Position numbers and translations under genes: made by a program
Shown: one piece after another, positions 47,536-59,900 of the stretch
How the letters are laid out: each line of letters starts with the position of its first letter
How positions within the stretch are numbered: the stretch's first letter is position 1
Source: Niebla homalea
Taxonomy: Eukaryota > Ascomycota > Lecanoromycetes > Lecanorales > Ramalinaceae
Direction of reading: 5' to 3'
DNA length: 64,000 nucleotides
Assembly: GCA_019925105.1 (NCBI GenBank)
Contig: JAHGAU010000043.1
Coordinates: 62,001 to 126,000 of the forward strand
The notes under the pieces: model-generated
Seen by the model: the letters and a program-made list of their open reading frames with translations, nothing else
What the model was told of the DNA's origin: nothing
The model's database searches: none

Positions 47536-48273
47536 GATTGATTGATTGATTGATTAATTGATTTATACACGAGTCTAGCTACTTTAAGCTAATTTCGGCG
47601 TTCTTTAATGCTGGTGGCTGGGCTACGGTTGTTTTAATATTTATACTTATTTTAAACTTATCGCTTTAATTTTAAAAAAGAAGAAAAAACCGTAATCGGT
47701 TAACTTAACCTTAACTTACCCTAGATATTAACCCGATTTAAATAAAAACCTTTCTTCCGTAATTACTTACCTTAATATTACGATTAAATCTTTACGTTAA
47801 CCTAATTAAGATTAATAATTACCTTAAATCCTTAATTTATTATTTCCGTTAAAAATCCTCCCTTTTTTAATATTATAATCCGTAATAAAGATTTAATAAT
47901 AATATTAAGCTTAATCGGGGGAAGGTAACCCCGATTATATAACTTTATTTCTTTTAACGTTTAAATTTTATTTTAAATACTTCGTTACGTAGCTTTTTAA
48001 ATTAATTTTATTTAATCCTAACTTTAACTTTTTAGCGTTAAATCCCCATAACCCCTTTTTACCGGCTTTACGTAATAATTAAGCTTATTTAAGGTTAACT
48101 ATAGGTACCGGTAAATTATCGGATATTTATTATTGCTTTATCTATATTAATTACGTGACTTACCGGATAGGGTTTAGGAGTTCTTAATAAAATCGTCTTT
48201 TATCCTTAAAATGTTTGATTATTCTATATTTTATCTTCTGCACTCAAAAATGCCATTCCGCCACGCTCGCCCC
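47536..48273 (-). mobile_element. R1 short element, copy b, inserted in LINE C
   Basis: 738 bp, end-to-end collinear with 695-1424. The TSD is AACGGTTTAATTT (47523-47535 and 48274-48286), perfect over 13 bp. The left end carries (GATT)n, so the element lies on the minus strand. The right end, GCCATTCCGCCACGCTCGCC, is its 5' terminus and is nearly identical to that of copy a. Outer parts are less RIP-mutated than the middle. Confidence 0.8.
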
Positions 48274-50902
48274 AACGGTTTAATTTAAGATTATTTATAT
48301 TGGTATATAATTTAAACTATATTTTAAGTTTTTTTATAGCCTATATATAATAACCGTATTAACGATACCTTTTAAGTTAAACGTTAAATCGATTATAATT
48401 TAAAATTTATAATTTTTTTATATTATAATTTCATTTAGCGTTAAAAACGTAAAAATAAACTGTGTAACAAACATTAATAATTCTTCAAATTTAATATAGT
48501 TAACTATACGTTTTTCTTTATTTTACTTAATATAATAAAGATTAAAGTTTTTTATTAAGAAATGTTCGCTAAATATAATTATGATATCCTTAAATAACGG
48601 GATTATAAAGGGCCTTTTTTTATTGGTTAATAACGGATTATATACGTTATAAATATTTAAGTTTCCTTTAGTATTTCCTTTTTATATAATCCGGAGTATA
48701 TATAGATTCCCTTTATAATAAGTAACGTTTTAATTATTTATATTTAGCCATTTATTTATAAAGAAATATATCCGTATCGTTTTATTTCCTTTAAAGGTTA
48801 AATAAAAACTATCTTCCGGATTAATCGAAAAGCATATATACGGATTATACGGCGGGTTTTATTTCGTTATAATATTAATATCATTTATCTTTTTAAATTT
48901 AAATATTAATATTATAGCTTTAATTATTTCCTTACGTACGTTATATTATATGACTTTTAGAAATATAAACGTATTATATATTAATTTCTATTAAGTTCTT
49001 CCCGTTAATTTTTATTTATATAAACGATTTCTTTTTAAGGTTAAACGTTATTTATTTTAATTTTTTTATTATAATAATTATCCCGGTCGGGCGGCTGGCT
49101 TTAAAGGTTAATATTATTATAAACTTCCTTTTTTTTACGTTATTAATTATTATGCTTTATCTTTTTTAATTTAATAGGTTCCGTTTACGTTTTAAGACCG
49201 TCTTTAATTATTTTACCGGTTTAAATTTATATAAATTATAATATTAAACCTTAACCGTTATGTTAATCTTTTTCTATTAAGTCTCTTTAACCCTTATTAT
49301 ATACCGTGAGTTTTATATTAAGTAATTATTATTCCTATATACTACGTACTTTAACGTATTTTTTATTAAGCTTTTTATTATTAAACCCGCGTATTTATAT
49401 GTATTATACCCTTTAACGTATATTATATACTTTATATTATTAAGGTACCTTATAATAATATATCCGTACCTTTAATATTTAAAATATTAATAAATATCCG
49501 TTACTTGATCCTATAGCCTTATTAATTTAAGGGATTTACCTTTTATTACCTTTTTATTAAGGATATTATCGTATATCCTTATCGACGTTACGCTTAAAAT
49601 AACCGTAAAGTACCTCTTTATCCGGCCGAGGATATTTAGTTTCTTTATTATGGGGGAAGACTATAGTTTACGATCTCCAGCCTGGGATAAAGGACCGTAT
49701 TCTCCTTTTTATTCGTCTTAAGGTAATTTTTTTTTCTTTTATACACCTTATTAAGCATATCCGTTTACCGTAATAATAAATAATTACCTTAATATCTTTT
49801 TTATTTTATATCCCCTTTTACCGGTTTATCCTTTTGACTTCTTAAGCCCCTCCTTTACCTTTAATAAGGTTATATTAAGGGGGATATCTTTATCTTATAG
49901 CTTATATATTACGATAATTTATTTTATTAATAACTCCGTAATACTTTATATATTTTTATTAATTATAAAGGGTTTATTTTTATAATTATATTCCTTTCCT
50001 TCTTATCCGATAATTATATAATTATTATTTTCGCCTTTTTCAATACAATTACCTTTTTTTTAACCCCTATTTTTTTTTACCGCTGATATAAACGTTATTT
50101 TTATAGCCTTTATTATTTAACTTACTTTTACTTTTATCCGTAAAGCTTCTCCCGTTACTCCTTTATTTTATATATAACCTTTTTAGTTCCTTTTACCTCT
50201 TTTTACCGGTATTTTCGTTTCCGCCTTTTAAGCTCCGTATAGTTTCTTTAAATCCCTTAATCCTACCCCTGCTTTTACGTAAAAGTCTTTTACTTCCCAT
50301 AGCTTAATCTATAGTATTAATTAAGTTTTTAATATAATATCCTTTTATTTAATTACGAAGAGGCCCTTTAACGTTTTTATTATTTTTTCTTTTATTATAT
50401 TCCTTTTATGCGTTTAACGGTTACCCTTTTTTATAACCTATCCTTAATTACTTAATACTTTTTTACCCTTATCCGGTTTTTTCTTAATTTATATATACTT
50501 AATAAGGTTTTCTCCGTCCCCGTTTACCTTCTATCCGTTACCGCGTATTATCCCTATCTCCTTTATCCTTTATTTACCCTTTATAATTACGTTATTTTCA
50601 CGCGTTATATATATCCTTTTACGCGTATCTTATTAATTATAAGCTTTTTATTTAATTTAAGAGTTTTTTATTATATAGTCCTTACGCCGTCTATATAAAT
50701 TATTATCATTTTCGTTAATAGGGGCCGTCTGCCTTTTTACCTTTTTTACTTTTACCGCTACTTCGCTTCCGCTTATTATACTTAAGGCACTTGCCTTATT
50801 ATTAGTTAAGTTATATACGCGTATATCGTTTTAAACCTCTGGGGTCCCGTTGTTCGTCGCCATCATTTTCCGTTAAAATTTATTATATTATATTATTAAT
50901 TT

Positions 50903-51494
50903 ATAATTTATAAAAATTAATTTTAAAGCGTTATTTATTTACCGCCAATTTAATCGTTATTTCTAAAATGCGTAAGGTTAATTTATTAAGGATTACGTTT
51001 AAACCTTCTTAATTAATAACGTAAAAAGTATTTTTTATTATTTCTTTTATTTTTGATTATTAATTAAATAACATTATAATTAATAAACGTTATAATAAAA
51101 GATTTATTTATTATTGAGAAAAGTTATTTATAATAAAACGGCGGGAGTTAACTATAAGTCTTATTAAACCGTATATACTTATAAAATTTAATTTATTTAA
51201 GCTTTAATATTAATTAATATATTTAATAATTAAGGATTATTTTAAAAACTCATTTAACCCTCAATAGTAAAAGTTAAGTATACTTAAAAGTTAAGTATAC
51301 CTTTAATTATCTTTTTATTAACTTTAACTTTAAAGCGTTATTAAAGTTTTATGCTTTTTAACGTATTATCTTTTTTATAGGATTTTACGTTTAGTATTAA
51401 AACCTTATCTTATAAGACGGTAAAATAATTGGATATATAATAATCCTTTCCGTAATATATATAATACTTAACGTTTTTATTTATTTTAAAAGCG
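50903..51494 (-). mobile_element. Probable continuation of G3 beyond LINE C
   Basis: By TSD logic this AT-rich DNA was contiguous with 30022-30034 before LINE C inserted, so it should be the 5' portion of G3 (protease/gag side on the minus strand). No protease or gag motif could be recognised in it. Confidence 0.4.
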
Positions 51495-51744
51495 GAGAAA
51501 AGATGGGGAGCAATGAAAGAGCAAAAGTGATAAAATAGCAAGTAGTAAGGGAGAGCAAGTAAAAATAGGCCGCAGCCCCTATATAAGTTGGTAAAGTATA
51601 GGTTGTTTACTATAGTTATTCGTTATACCCTTCTTTTTCCAAGTATATATGAATCGATTCTATCCTTAATCAGCCCTTTTAATGTTTCTATCCCTTTATA
51701 TACCCATCCGCAAGTTTGGTATCTTCCATGCTCTCCCCCTTTCC
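51495..51744. mobile_element. Solo LTR 2 of the giant Gypsy family
   Basis: Exactly 250 bp, from GAGAAAAGATGGGGAGCAAT to CTCTCCCCCTTTCC, flanked by AAGCG (51490-51494) and AGGCG (51745-51749), a 5-bp TSD with one G-to-A change. Mostly spared from RIP. The open frame at 51588-51785 runs through the LTR into its flank and is incidental. Confidence 0.88.
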
Positions 51745-52768
51745 AGGCGGTATTAAAGATTTTAAGTATAATTTTACGTTTTTAACTATATTAAGTTATT
51801 TTTAATAAAGGTATATACAGGTTTTAAGTTATTAGAATTAAGTTTAAATACTTTATTTTTAAAAGATTTACCCTTATTGACTTTCTAATTACTATTAATA
51901 ATACGTTTTAAGTTATTTTCCTATATAATCGTTACCGTTACGATATCGTTTTAAGTTTTTAATACCTTATTAATTATAAGGATTTTAGTTTTAAGCTTTA
52001 ATAAAAACATCATAAAGAATATATAAATATAAAACTTATTTAATAATAATAATAAGTCCTTTTTTATAATTTTTAAAGTATTACGGAATTACGCTATTTT
52101 TTAATTAAAACGTTACTTAATATCCTTAAAACGCTTATAATAAAAGAGTTAACGGTTTTCCGGATTAATTATTAAGTTTAAAAGCTTACCTTAAAGCTTT
52201 TAATAGCTTATTTTAAGAATTTCCTTATCCAGTAAATTAAAGATTTTATAAAAAATTACCTTTTTTCTCTTAATAAAAAAGTACTTAAGATAAAGTATAA
52301 ATTATCTTTTTAAGTTAATAAATTACGTTTAATATTTACTTTTAAACTTATTTTAATATAATATAAGCTTTTTTAAATAAAAGGACTTACCCTTATAAGG
52401 TAAAATAAAAGCCGCCGGCGGTACATTATTAATATAAAGCTTAATAATAAAGTTAACGCGGGGGAAAATCTTAAAGCGTAAACCTTTATATGACGCGTGA
52501 ACGCGGTTAAATATATATTCTTAATAAGTATAATTTTTAACTTTAAGCCGGTTAACTTTAAACTATAATTCCAGAAGTTAAGCTTATTAAGCTATAATAT
52601 TACGGTAACGCTCTGCCGTTTTAATTTATTTAACTATAATAAAAAGGTTCTTAACCGAAGGGTAAATACTATTTTTTTATTATAAGGTTTATTAAGTTAA
52701 TTAAGTATTTATTATAATAATAACGTTAGGCTTTCTCCTTAATAAAAAAGAAGAATTAAAATATTAAA
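51745..52768. other. AT-rich relic, unidentified
   Basis: About 1 kb of RIP-type DNA, perhaps still the G3 5' region. Plus-strand reading through stops gives a coding-like stretch near 52640-52790 (KGKYYFFIIRFIKLIKYLL), but no family could be assigned. Confidence 0.35.
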
Positions 52769-53089
52769 TTAACTCCGTTAATAATACGCCGGCGGGATTA
52801 ATAAAAATAAATATAGAAAACGTAACGTTACGGTTTAAATACTTAAATATTACTTTAATAAATAAATTAATAATAAGATTAATTCTTAAGGAATATAAAA
52901 AGAATTAGGGTATAATTTTTACTTAAAATAAAGGTAATAATTACCCCGCTTTACGCCAGTTAAGCTATAATTCATAAATAACGTATATTAAGGCCGTTAC
53001 CAAGGCCCTTTGCTAAGGCTTACCTTAACGCAGCAGTATAACGTATTACTATGGCGCCGGCGCAAAGATGGCGCTAGCTGCTAATACTT
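52769..53089 (+). repeat. R2 dispersed repeat, copy b
   Basis: Collinear with 18070-18391 over about 321 bp. Its right third keeps GC-rich sequence (TGGCGCCGGCGCAAAGATGG) where copy a reads AT-rich, so RIP affected the two copies unequally. The flanks differ between the copies, so R2 is a mobile or duplicated unit in its own right. Confidence 0.65.
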
Positions 53090-53701
53090 AACGAGATAAT
53101 AAATCCTTATAAGAAGGAAAACATAATATTCAGATCCAGTTTTATATTATCGTCGAACTTCTCCTTAAAGCCGTACTTCAGCCTTTATAACCTCTATAAA
53201 CGCTATATACCCCTTAAGATATCCAGTAAATCTGTATTATTAAGATCCTTTGCGATCGCGTCGTTTAAGGTGTTGTTATTAAAGCTATTACCACCTAAAT
53301 ACTTGAAGACCTTTACCTTAAATTGACGAGTATAATAACTTTAAGTCCATCTTTACCCTTACCGTTAAAGAACTTACTTAAGTAAATATTTAGGAAACAG
53401 GGATATACTTAAATTATATTACCTCTCGCCGTCGTAAATGCCGCCATTCAAGATTTTAAAGAGACGTCCGTCTAAGATCCTATATAAACTTTAAATGATT
53501 TATATATAAGACTTAAGCGTTAAGTTTATCGAGAAAAAGCGATTTAAGAAGGTTTACCTTAAACAGCCGAAGAATCTATTTATTTATCACATTTATAACG
53601 GTTTTCTAATAAACGGCCTTTTCATAAACCGTCGGGTCTTTAACAGAGCGGTTACGGCTTCAATAAACCCCAAGGAAACTTCACCGGAGATCTTATAAAA
53701 T
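53090..53701. other. Moderately AT-rich stretch, no gene recognised
   Basis: About 610 bp with less RIP than the surroundings (AAGATCCTTTGCGATCGCGT, CTCTCGCCGTCGTAAATGCC). Neither strand gives a recognisable protein. The stretch ends at the left LTR of G-L2. It may be single-copy DNA or the edge of another element. Confidence 0.4.
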
Positions 53702-53951
53702 AAGAAAAGATGGGAAGGGATGAAAGAGCAAAAGTGATGAAATAGCAGGTAGCAATAAAGTGCAATTGAAGATGGGCCGCAGCCCCCATATAAGTTGGTG
53801 AAGTATAGGTTGCTTACTATGGTAATCCGTTATACCTTTCCTTTTTTAAGTATATATAAATTGATTCTACTTTTAATTAACTTTCTTAATATTTCCTTTC
53901 CTTTATATACTTATCTATAAGTTTAATATCTTTTATACTCTCCTTTTTTTT
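53702..53951. repeat. Left LTR of G-L2
   Basis: 250 bp collinear with both solo LTRs. The outer 135 bp are nearly unmutated (GGGCCGCAGCC kept), while the inner 110 bp are heavily C-to-T and G-to-A changed (TCCGCAAGTTTGG has become TCTATAAGTTTAA). Confidence 0.85.
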
Positions 53952-56900
53952 TAGCTCCCTTTATAATAAAATATTACCTTTAATATTATTATACTTTAAA
54001 TCATATTATACTTATTTATATATATTTTAATCATATATATACCGCTTATAATATCCTTTTAATAATTTAAATTATTATAAGTATAAAAGTTAAAAAGGTA
54101 TTAATACGGTAATAACTTATTATTACTCCCTTTATAATAAATTTACCCTTCCGATATTATATATTATTAATAAATAATTTTCATCCTTTAACGCCGTTTA
54201 TATTTATATTTACTTGTTTTTCTTATAGTTTTATTTTTAGATCTTACCTGGTAATAATAATATATATTAAAACTTAATTTTCTTAGGGGCAACCCCCCGG
54301 TTTTATTATTCTAACTTATTAATAATGGTAACCTCGGTACTTTACGTTTATTTATTTTAAAGTTCGGGCTACCTATATTTATATCTTCTTTAAGTATAAT
54401 ATACTTAATCCGTATAAGGGTATAATGTGCTTTATTCCGCTCGTTAAAAGATTATAAATACCACCCCCTATAAGGATAAGACCTTATAACCGATTATTCT
54501 TTACTTTACTTTATTATTCGTATACTTCTAATATTTCTTTTAATCCCGCCACTATTAAGCATATCTTAAGTAAATTCGTTACGTAACCTTAAGTACATCT
54601 TAAGAAGGCTTAATCGTTCGGGTAGGCTTTATTTAAATTTTTTTATTATAGATCTCGATATCTCTTTTCATTGGCGTATTTAAGGTGGCGCTATACGTGG
54701 CTGCCCAGCTCGTACTCGTCTGTTGGTACTGTCTCTTTATCGGTTTTATTATATCGGTCTTAAGAAAGTAATTAGGGGGGTAATGGTTCATCATGGTTAT
54801 TACTACTTAGGAAGGCAAAAGAAAGAAGAAAAACAATGAACAGGTCGTCTATTAGTCTTCGGATAGCCCTTCGGATGGCCCTCTGGCCTTTATACGAACT
54901 CCTCTGACGCTTAATATTATACTTAATGATATTTGCCGAAGGCATATTCCTTATTATAACTCTTAATATTTGCCTTTATCTACTTATATACTTTTCCCTT
55001 AATTAACTGGCATATTAAGTACCCTCGGGGCCGTATTTACTTGTAAATAAAATATATCTTCGTATTCTTTTGGTAACTTACGTACGATCGTCTTAATACG
55101 GGTATTTCTGGAACGTATATTGAAAAAGGTTCTTTCTAAACATAATAATATTACTTATTATCTTTATTAAGTTCCGTCCTAACCGGTTCCGTTAACGAAT
55201 AAAACGTTAAAAGTAACGTTTAATTATTTACTTACTCTATAATCGTATTACGTAACCGTTTATTTTATCTTTTTCTTTTATTTACTTTTTTTATTTCTTT
55301 TTATTTCTTTAAATTCTTTTACTTCTTTAACTTTTTTTAATCTTTAATTCCTTTTATACTTTAATTAACTTATTTTAAATTTAACTTGATTTTATACTTA
55401 ATTATTAATTATCCTTTTAAAAGTATATATAAATTCTTAACCTTATTATTAATTAATTATTTTATATTTATATTAATTTCTTTATAGTCTTTTTGGAATT
55501 TTTAACTTAAATTATATTAATTAAAATTACCTTTATTATATCCTTATATTTTAAAAAACGTGCCTTAATTATTAACCTTATTAAATTAAATAAACGTATT
55601 TTTACCGTTATTAAGGTTTATTTAGATATTAATTGAATAATTTATTTAAAGCTATATCCGTCAATTCCTTATAATTTTAGCTTATTTTAACTTTCTTACT
55701 TTTAAAAGCTTCTTATAATATATATTTAGGTTTACGTTTCTTATATACGTAGAAATGCTTAAACGTATACCCGGTATTAATAAATTAATAACGGTTATCG
55801 TTTTATTGTTATTAATTACCGCCGTATTAAAATTTATCGAATAACGTTTATTTAAATTATATCTTTAAATACCGGCCGGGCGATTATAATTTCTATCCAG
55901 GTATATATAAATTAATTCGCTTTTTAATTAACTATCGTTAATTCCTTTTTATAGATTTTCAGTATCGGGATATAGTTTAAATAAATGCTTTTTCTTTAAT
56001 ATATTATATACCTTTTAACCCCGATATTAATCATAAGTCTAATATAAGAAATTATATACGCTTTATAATTAATTATAATTTATAATTAACTTAATAATTA
56101 TAGCTTTAATAAGTATTTCCTATTGTATTTTTTACTTCTGGCTTTCGTTCGTTATTATTATAGTTTATTCCTAAATCTCGGTTATTTAATTTTATTATTT
56201 ATTTATTTTAATAATCCCCGCTTAATTATTATTTACCGTTTTTATCCGTTTAATTAATTTAATTATTTATATTATTTACTTTTTACTTATTAACTCGGGT
56301 AATTCTTTCAGTTTAAGTAATCTTTTTATTAATACGTTAATCTGGCCTTACCGGAATTATAGGACCGTTTCAGTTATATAAGCCCGTTTAACGTAATAAA
56401 GTTTATATAAAGTATAGCTTATCCTTTCTAGGGATTAATTCCTTAACCAAGTTTTATAAACGGTCGCCTAAGAAAAATAATACCGTTTACCCGATTTAAA
56501 CTCGGTTAAAAATATCTTTAATTTGGATTTTATCGGTTCTAATTTTAATAAGTTATTTCTCCTTTTTATATATAAAATGATTATTAACTGGTTCTCCGTT
56601 TAAATAATAAGTTTACCCGAATTCCTTCGTTAATTCCTCCTTTTCCTGGGTCTGTTACCCGTATTATACGTATACGGTAGCTTTTACCCGTATTTCTATA
56701 AGTATTTCTCCCTTAATAAGCTCCTTCTTTTACTTTATCCCTATATATATAATAGCCTTTAAAGTCTTTAACTTAAATACGATTCTTTAACCGTTTTCGT
56801 TTAAAGCTATTTTTATGGGTAATACGGTTATACTTTAAGGAAAAATTTACGTCTTTCTCCGACTTTATATCACTAACCTTAATAGACTTTATATTCCGGA

Positions 56901-59900
56901 TTATTCCCGATTTTATTGCGCTTAATTTATATCGTTCAGCTTTAATTCCGGACCGTAATTATTATAAATATTATTATAATCTTAATTTTAATATATGCCT
57001 TATTAAAAAAGTACGTATATAGCTATTTTCAGATTAAAACCTTAATTAGTTTTCAGGTTATTTTATTAGCTCCTTTAATCGCGTTACCGGGCTTACCTAT
57101 CGGGTCGCCTCCTTAATAACGGGTTATTTTTATCCTAGGTTACATCCTTATATATATACCGGTCCTCCTACTCCGTCTCCGCCCCCGCTCCCAAAATGGG
57201 ATAGTTAATACGGTCTTATGCCCCGTAGCTACCGTAATAAAGGTTAATTATAAATTTGGTTATCTATCTTAAGGGCGTAATCGGGGCTTTAACCACCCGT
57301 TATTTAAAATGGTTTTTATATTTATATTAACGGTATATTTTACTTATATTCTTAACGTAATATCTATAATAAATTTAATATTTAAACTTATAGTCCGTAA
57401 GAGAAACGTCTTTTAAATAGATTTTTCAATATATAACCTTAATACCTAATTATACTTTTATTTATATATTACTTTTAATACGCTTTTTTTTTTTTTAAGG
57501 AAATATTTTTTTAATTATAAATAATTATAACTTTTTATAATTTTATTATTTCGTAACTTATAATCTAATAAATAAAAGACTATAAATAAAAGGCTAAGGG
57601 CTTAATATCCCCTTATTCGTATTTATTTTTTCCGAATCTTTATTATATTTCTGCTTCTTTTCTTTTTTTGGTTTTTCGTTTCTAACGGTATTTATTAAAA
57701 TAACTATTTATTCCTTTTCCCCCCCCTTTTTCTTTAATTTTTAAATCCGTATTTTCTTAAGGTCTTTAATATATTAAAATATAAAAGTAAATAAAATAAA
57801 AATATAAAGGAAACGGCGTTATATTACTTATATATATTTCTTCCCCCTTAAATTATACTATCGGTAATTATAGCGGTTTCTAAAGGATTAAAATGTTTTC
57901 CGCTTACGTTTACCGGATTCTAATTTTCTTTATTATTTCCAACTTTGGCTCGTTAAAAGGTTTAAAATACCTAATACGCGGTATAAATACTTTAAGATAA
58001 TCCCCATAAAATAAGTTAAATATAAAAGTTCTATTTATCCTTTTTAATATATATAAAACTTTATATTTTCCTATAAAGCCCTTAATAATAAATAATCCGA
58101 CCTAATAAGGCTTAAGTTTCTTAAGATTAAGGGTAAAATCCCGTTATATAATTAGCTGTTTTTCCTTTAAGGATTTTAACCTTATACTCCTTTATTATAA
58201 TATCTTTTTTATCGGTTTTTTATTATATTTAACTTCTTTTATAATTCTTCCTTAATACTTACCCGGTCTATTATAAATCCTTAAACGGCTTTATATATTA
58301 CTTTTTTTAAAAACGGTATTATTCTTTTTATAATACGTATTTTAACTTTTAACTTAATTACGTTCCGTTTATATATTATGTCTGGCTTAACCTTAAAAAG
58401 GATATTAATAAAGGCGTACTTTAAATATTCAATATATCTCGAGTTAATACTTAATATCGTTAATCTTTTTATTTATATTTAATTATACTTTTATTAAGTT
58501 TATATTTTTTTTATTGCGTTTTATCAGATTTAATTATTAAACTTTATTATGCTTATTACCTTATACGCTATATTTAATATAAGGATAAACTGGATATTAT
58601 ATAACCGGAGGAAACTTCTTATCCTTTTATTTATAAATGCCTTCCCGATATCTATATATATTATAGCGGGTTTTGGGTAATAATTTATATACTCTTTTAA
58701 TATAACGATTATATCCTTTACTTTAATCGATACGGTATAGAATAACTATATAAATTATAAGAAATAATCTATTATATTAAAAACGTATTAAAGACCGCTT
58801 TATACTTATTAAAAAAGTTAATAAAGTCCGCCTTAAATAAGTTAAAGGATATTTCTACTTTAATTAAACTTAGTAAAACTATACGGCTTCCGTATACTTA
58901 CTTTATATAAACCAGGTATCCTTATACGTATTTTATAATGTCTTTTATTATATCCGGTTATTAATAACGATACCGTAGTTTCTTTAATATAATTTTTAAT
59001 AAGAAATATCCCGCGTTATTATAGACTTCTTTAAGTATTTATGTTATCTTTTCCTTTATTAAATATATTATTTAATGCTTCCCGTATTAATAAAGTAACT
59101 TATTGGCAGTTAAATTAAATCTATAGTTCATAAGTTATTTATTAAATTTTATTTATTAAACCGTATTTTTCTCCTCTAACTTTACCTTTATTTTAAGGTA
59201 TTTAATAATATTAATATATTAATCGTCGTCTTTATAATAGAATAGTTCCTTAAGTTCTAATATTTCTATAGGTTTATAGTCGATTTATATACGTTTTATT
59301 TCGTAATTATTATTTAATCTCGCATTATATATCCTCGCCGGCTTATTATTAATTATTCCTTATAATTATAATTCTCTTATATTTATTTTCTTCCTTTTAT
59401 TTATGCTTTTCCTTGTTAACTTTCCTTCCGCGTTTTAAGTTAACTAGCCCTTTAACTATTATATCGTAATTTATATATTATTATAAACGTTAATTCTATT
59501 TTTCCTCGTTTTCTTAAAGAGCTCCTTTAATATAACGCGATATCCTCCTTTATTATTCTTTTAGAATTATACCGTATTATTCTTATTTTTCTATACCTTA
59601 AGGGCTATTTTCTTTATTATTTTATTAAATATATAATCTAGGTTATTAAATAATGCTTTTAATAGGTTATTTATAACTTTATTAATCTCTCTTTTAATGT
59701 ATTCAATTTTAATATATAGCCTTTTTAACTTATTTACTTATTTTACGAAGATATCCTTATAATAATCTATATTTATAAACCCTATAAGTAACTTATAATT
59801 TATATATATAATTGAAACTTCTTTTATATTTAATATATAAAAAAACTTTTTTTTTAAATATAATAATAGTTATTAATTCTCGCTTATAGGTATCGTAATT

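Larger units (their letters stand above)
30035..50889 (-). mobile_element. Tad1-like LINE, copy C, split by three later insertions
   Basis: The 3' tail (GATTGATTGATT on the plus strand) starts at 30035 and the 5' part reaches 50.87-50.89 kb, where the sequence matches LINE A near 25.59 kb (GTTCGTCGCCATC). The TSD is ATGTTATTAATTT (30022-30034) and ATATTATTAATTT (50890-50902), one G-to-A apart. LINE segments are 30035-30858, 31109-33001, 47029-47535 and 48274-50889. Subtracting the insertions and their TSDs leaves about 5.82 kb, very close to copy A's 5.85 kb. RT remnants run through 31.6-32.9 kb. The copy belongs to a slightly different subfamily from copy A at its 3' end. Confidence 0.83.
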
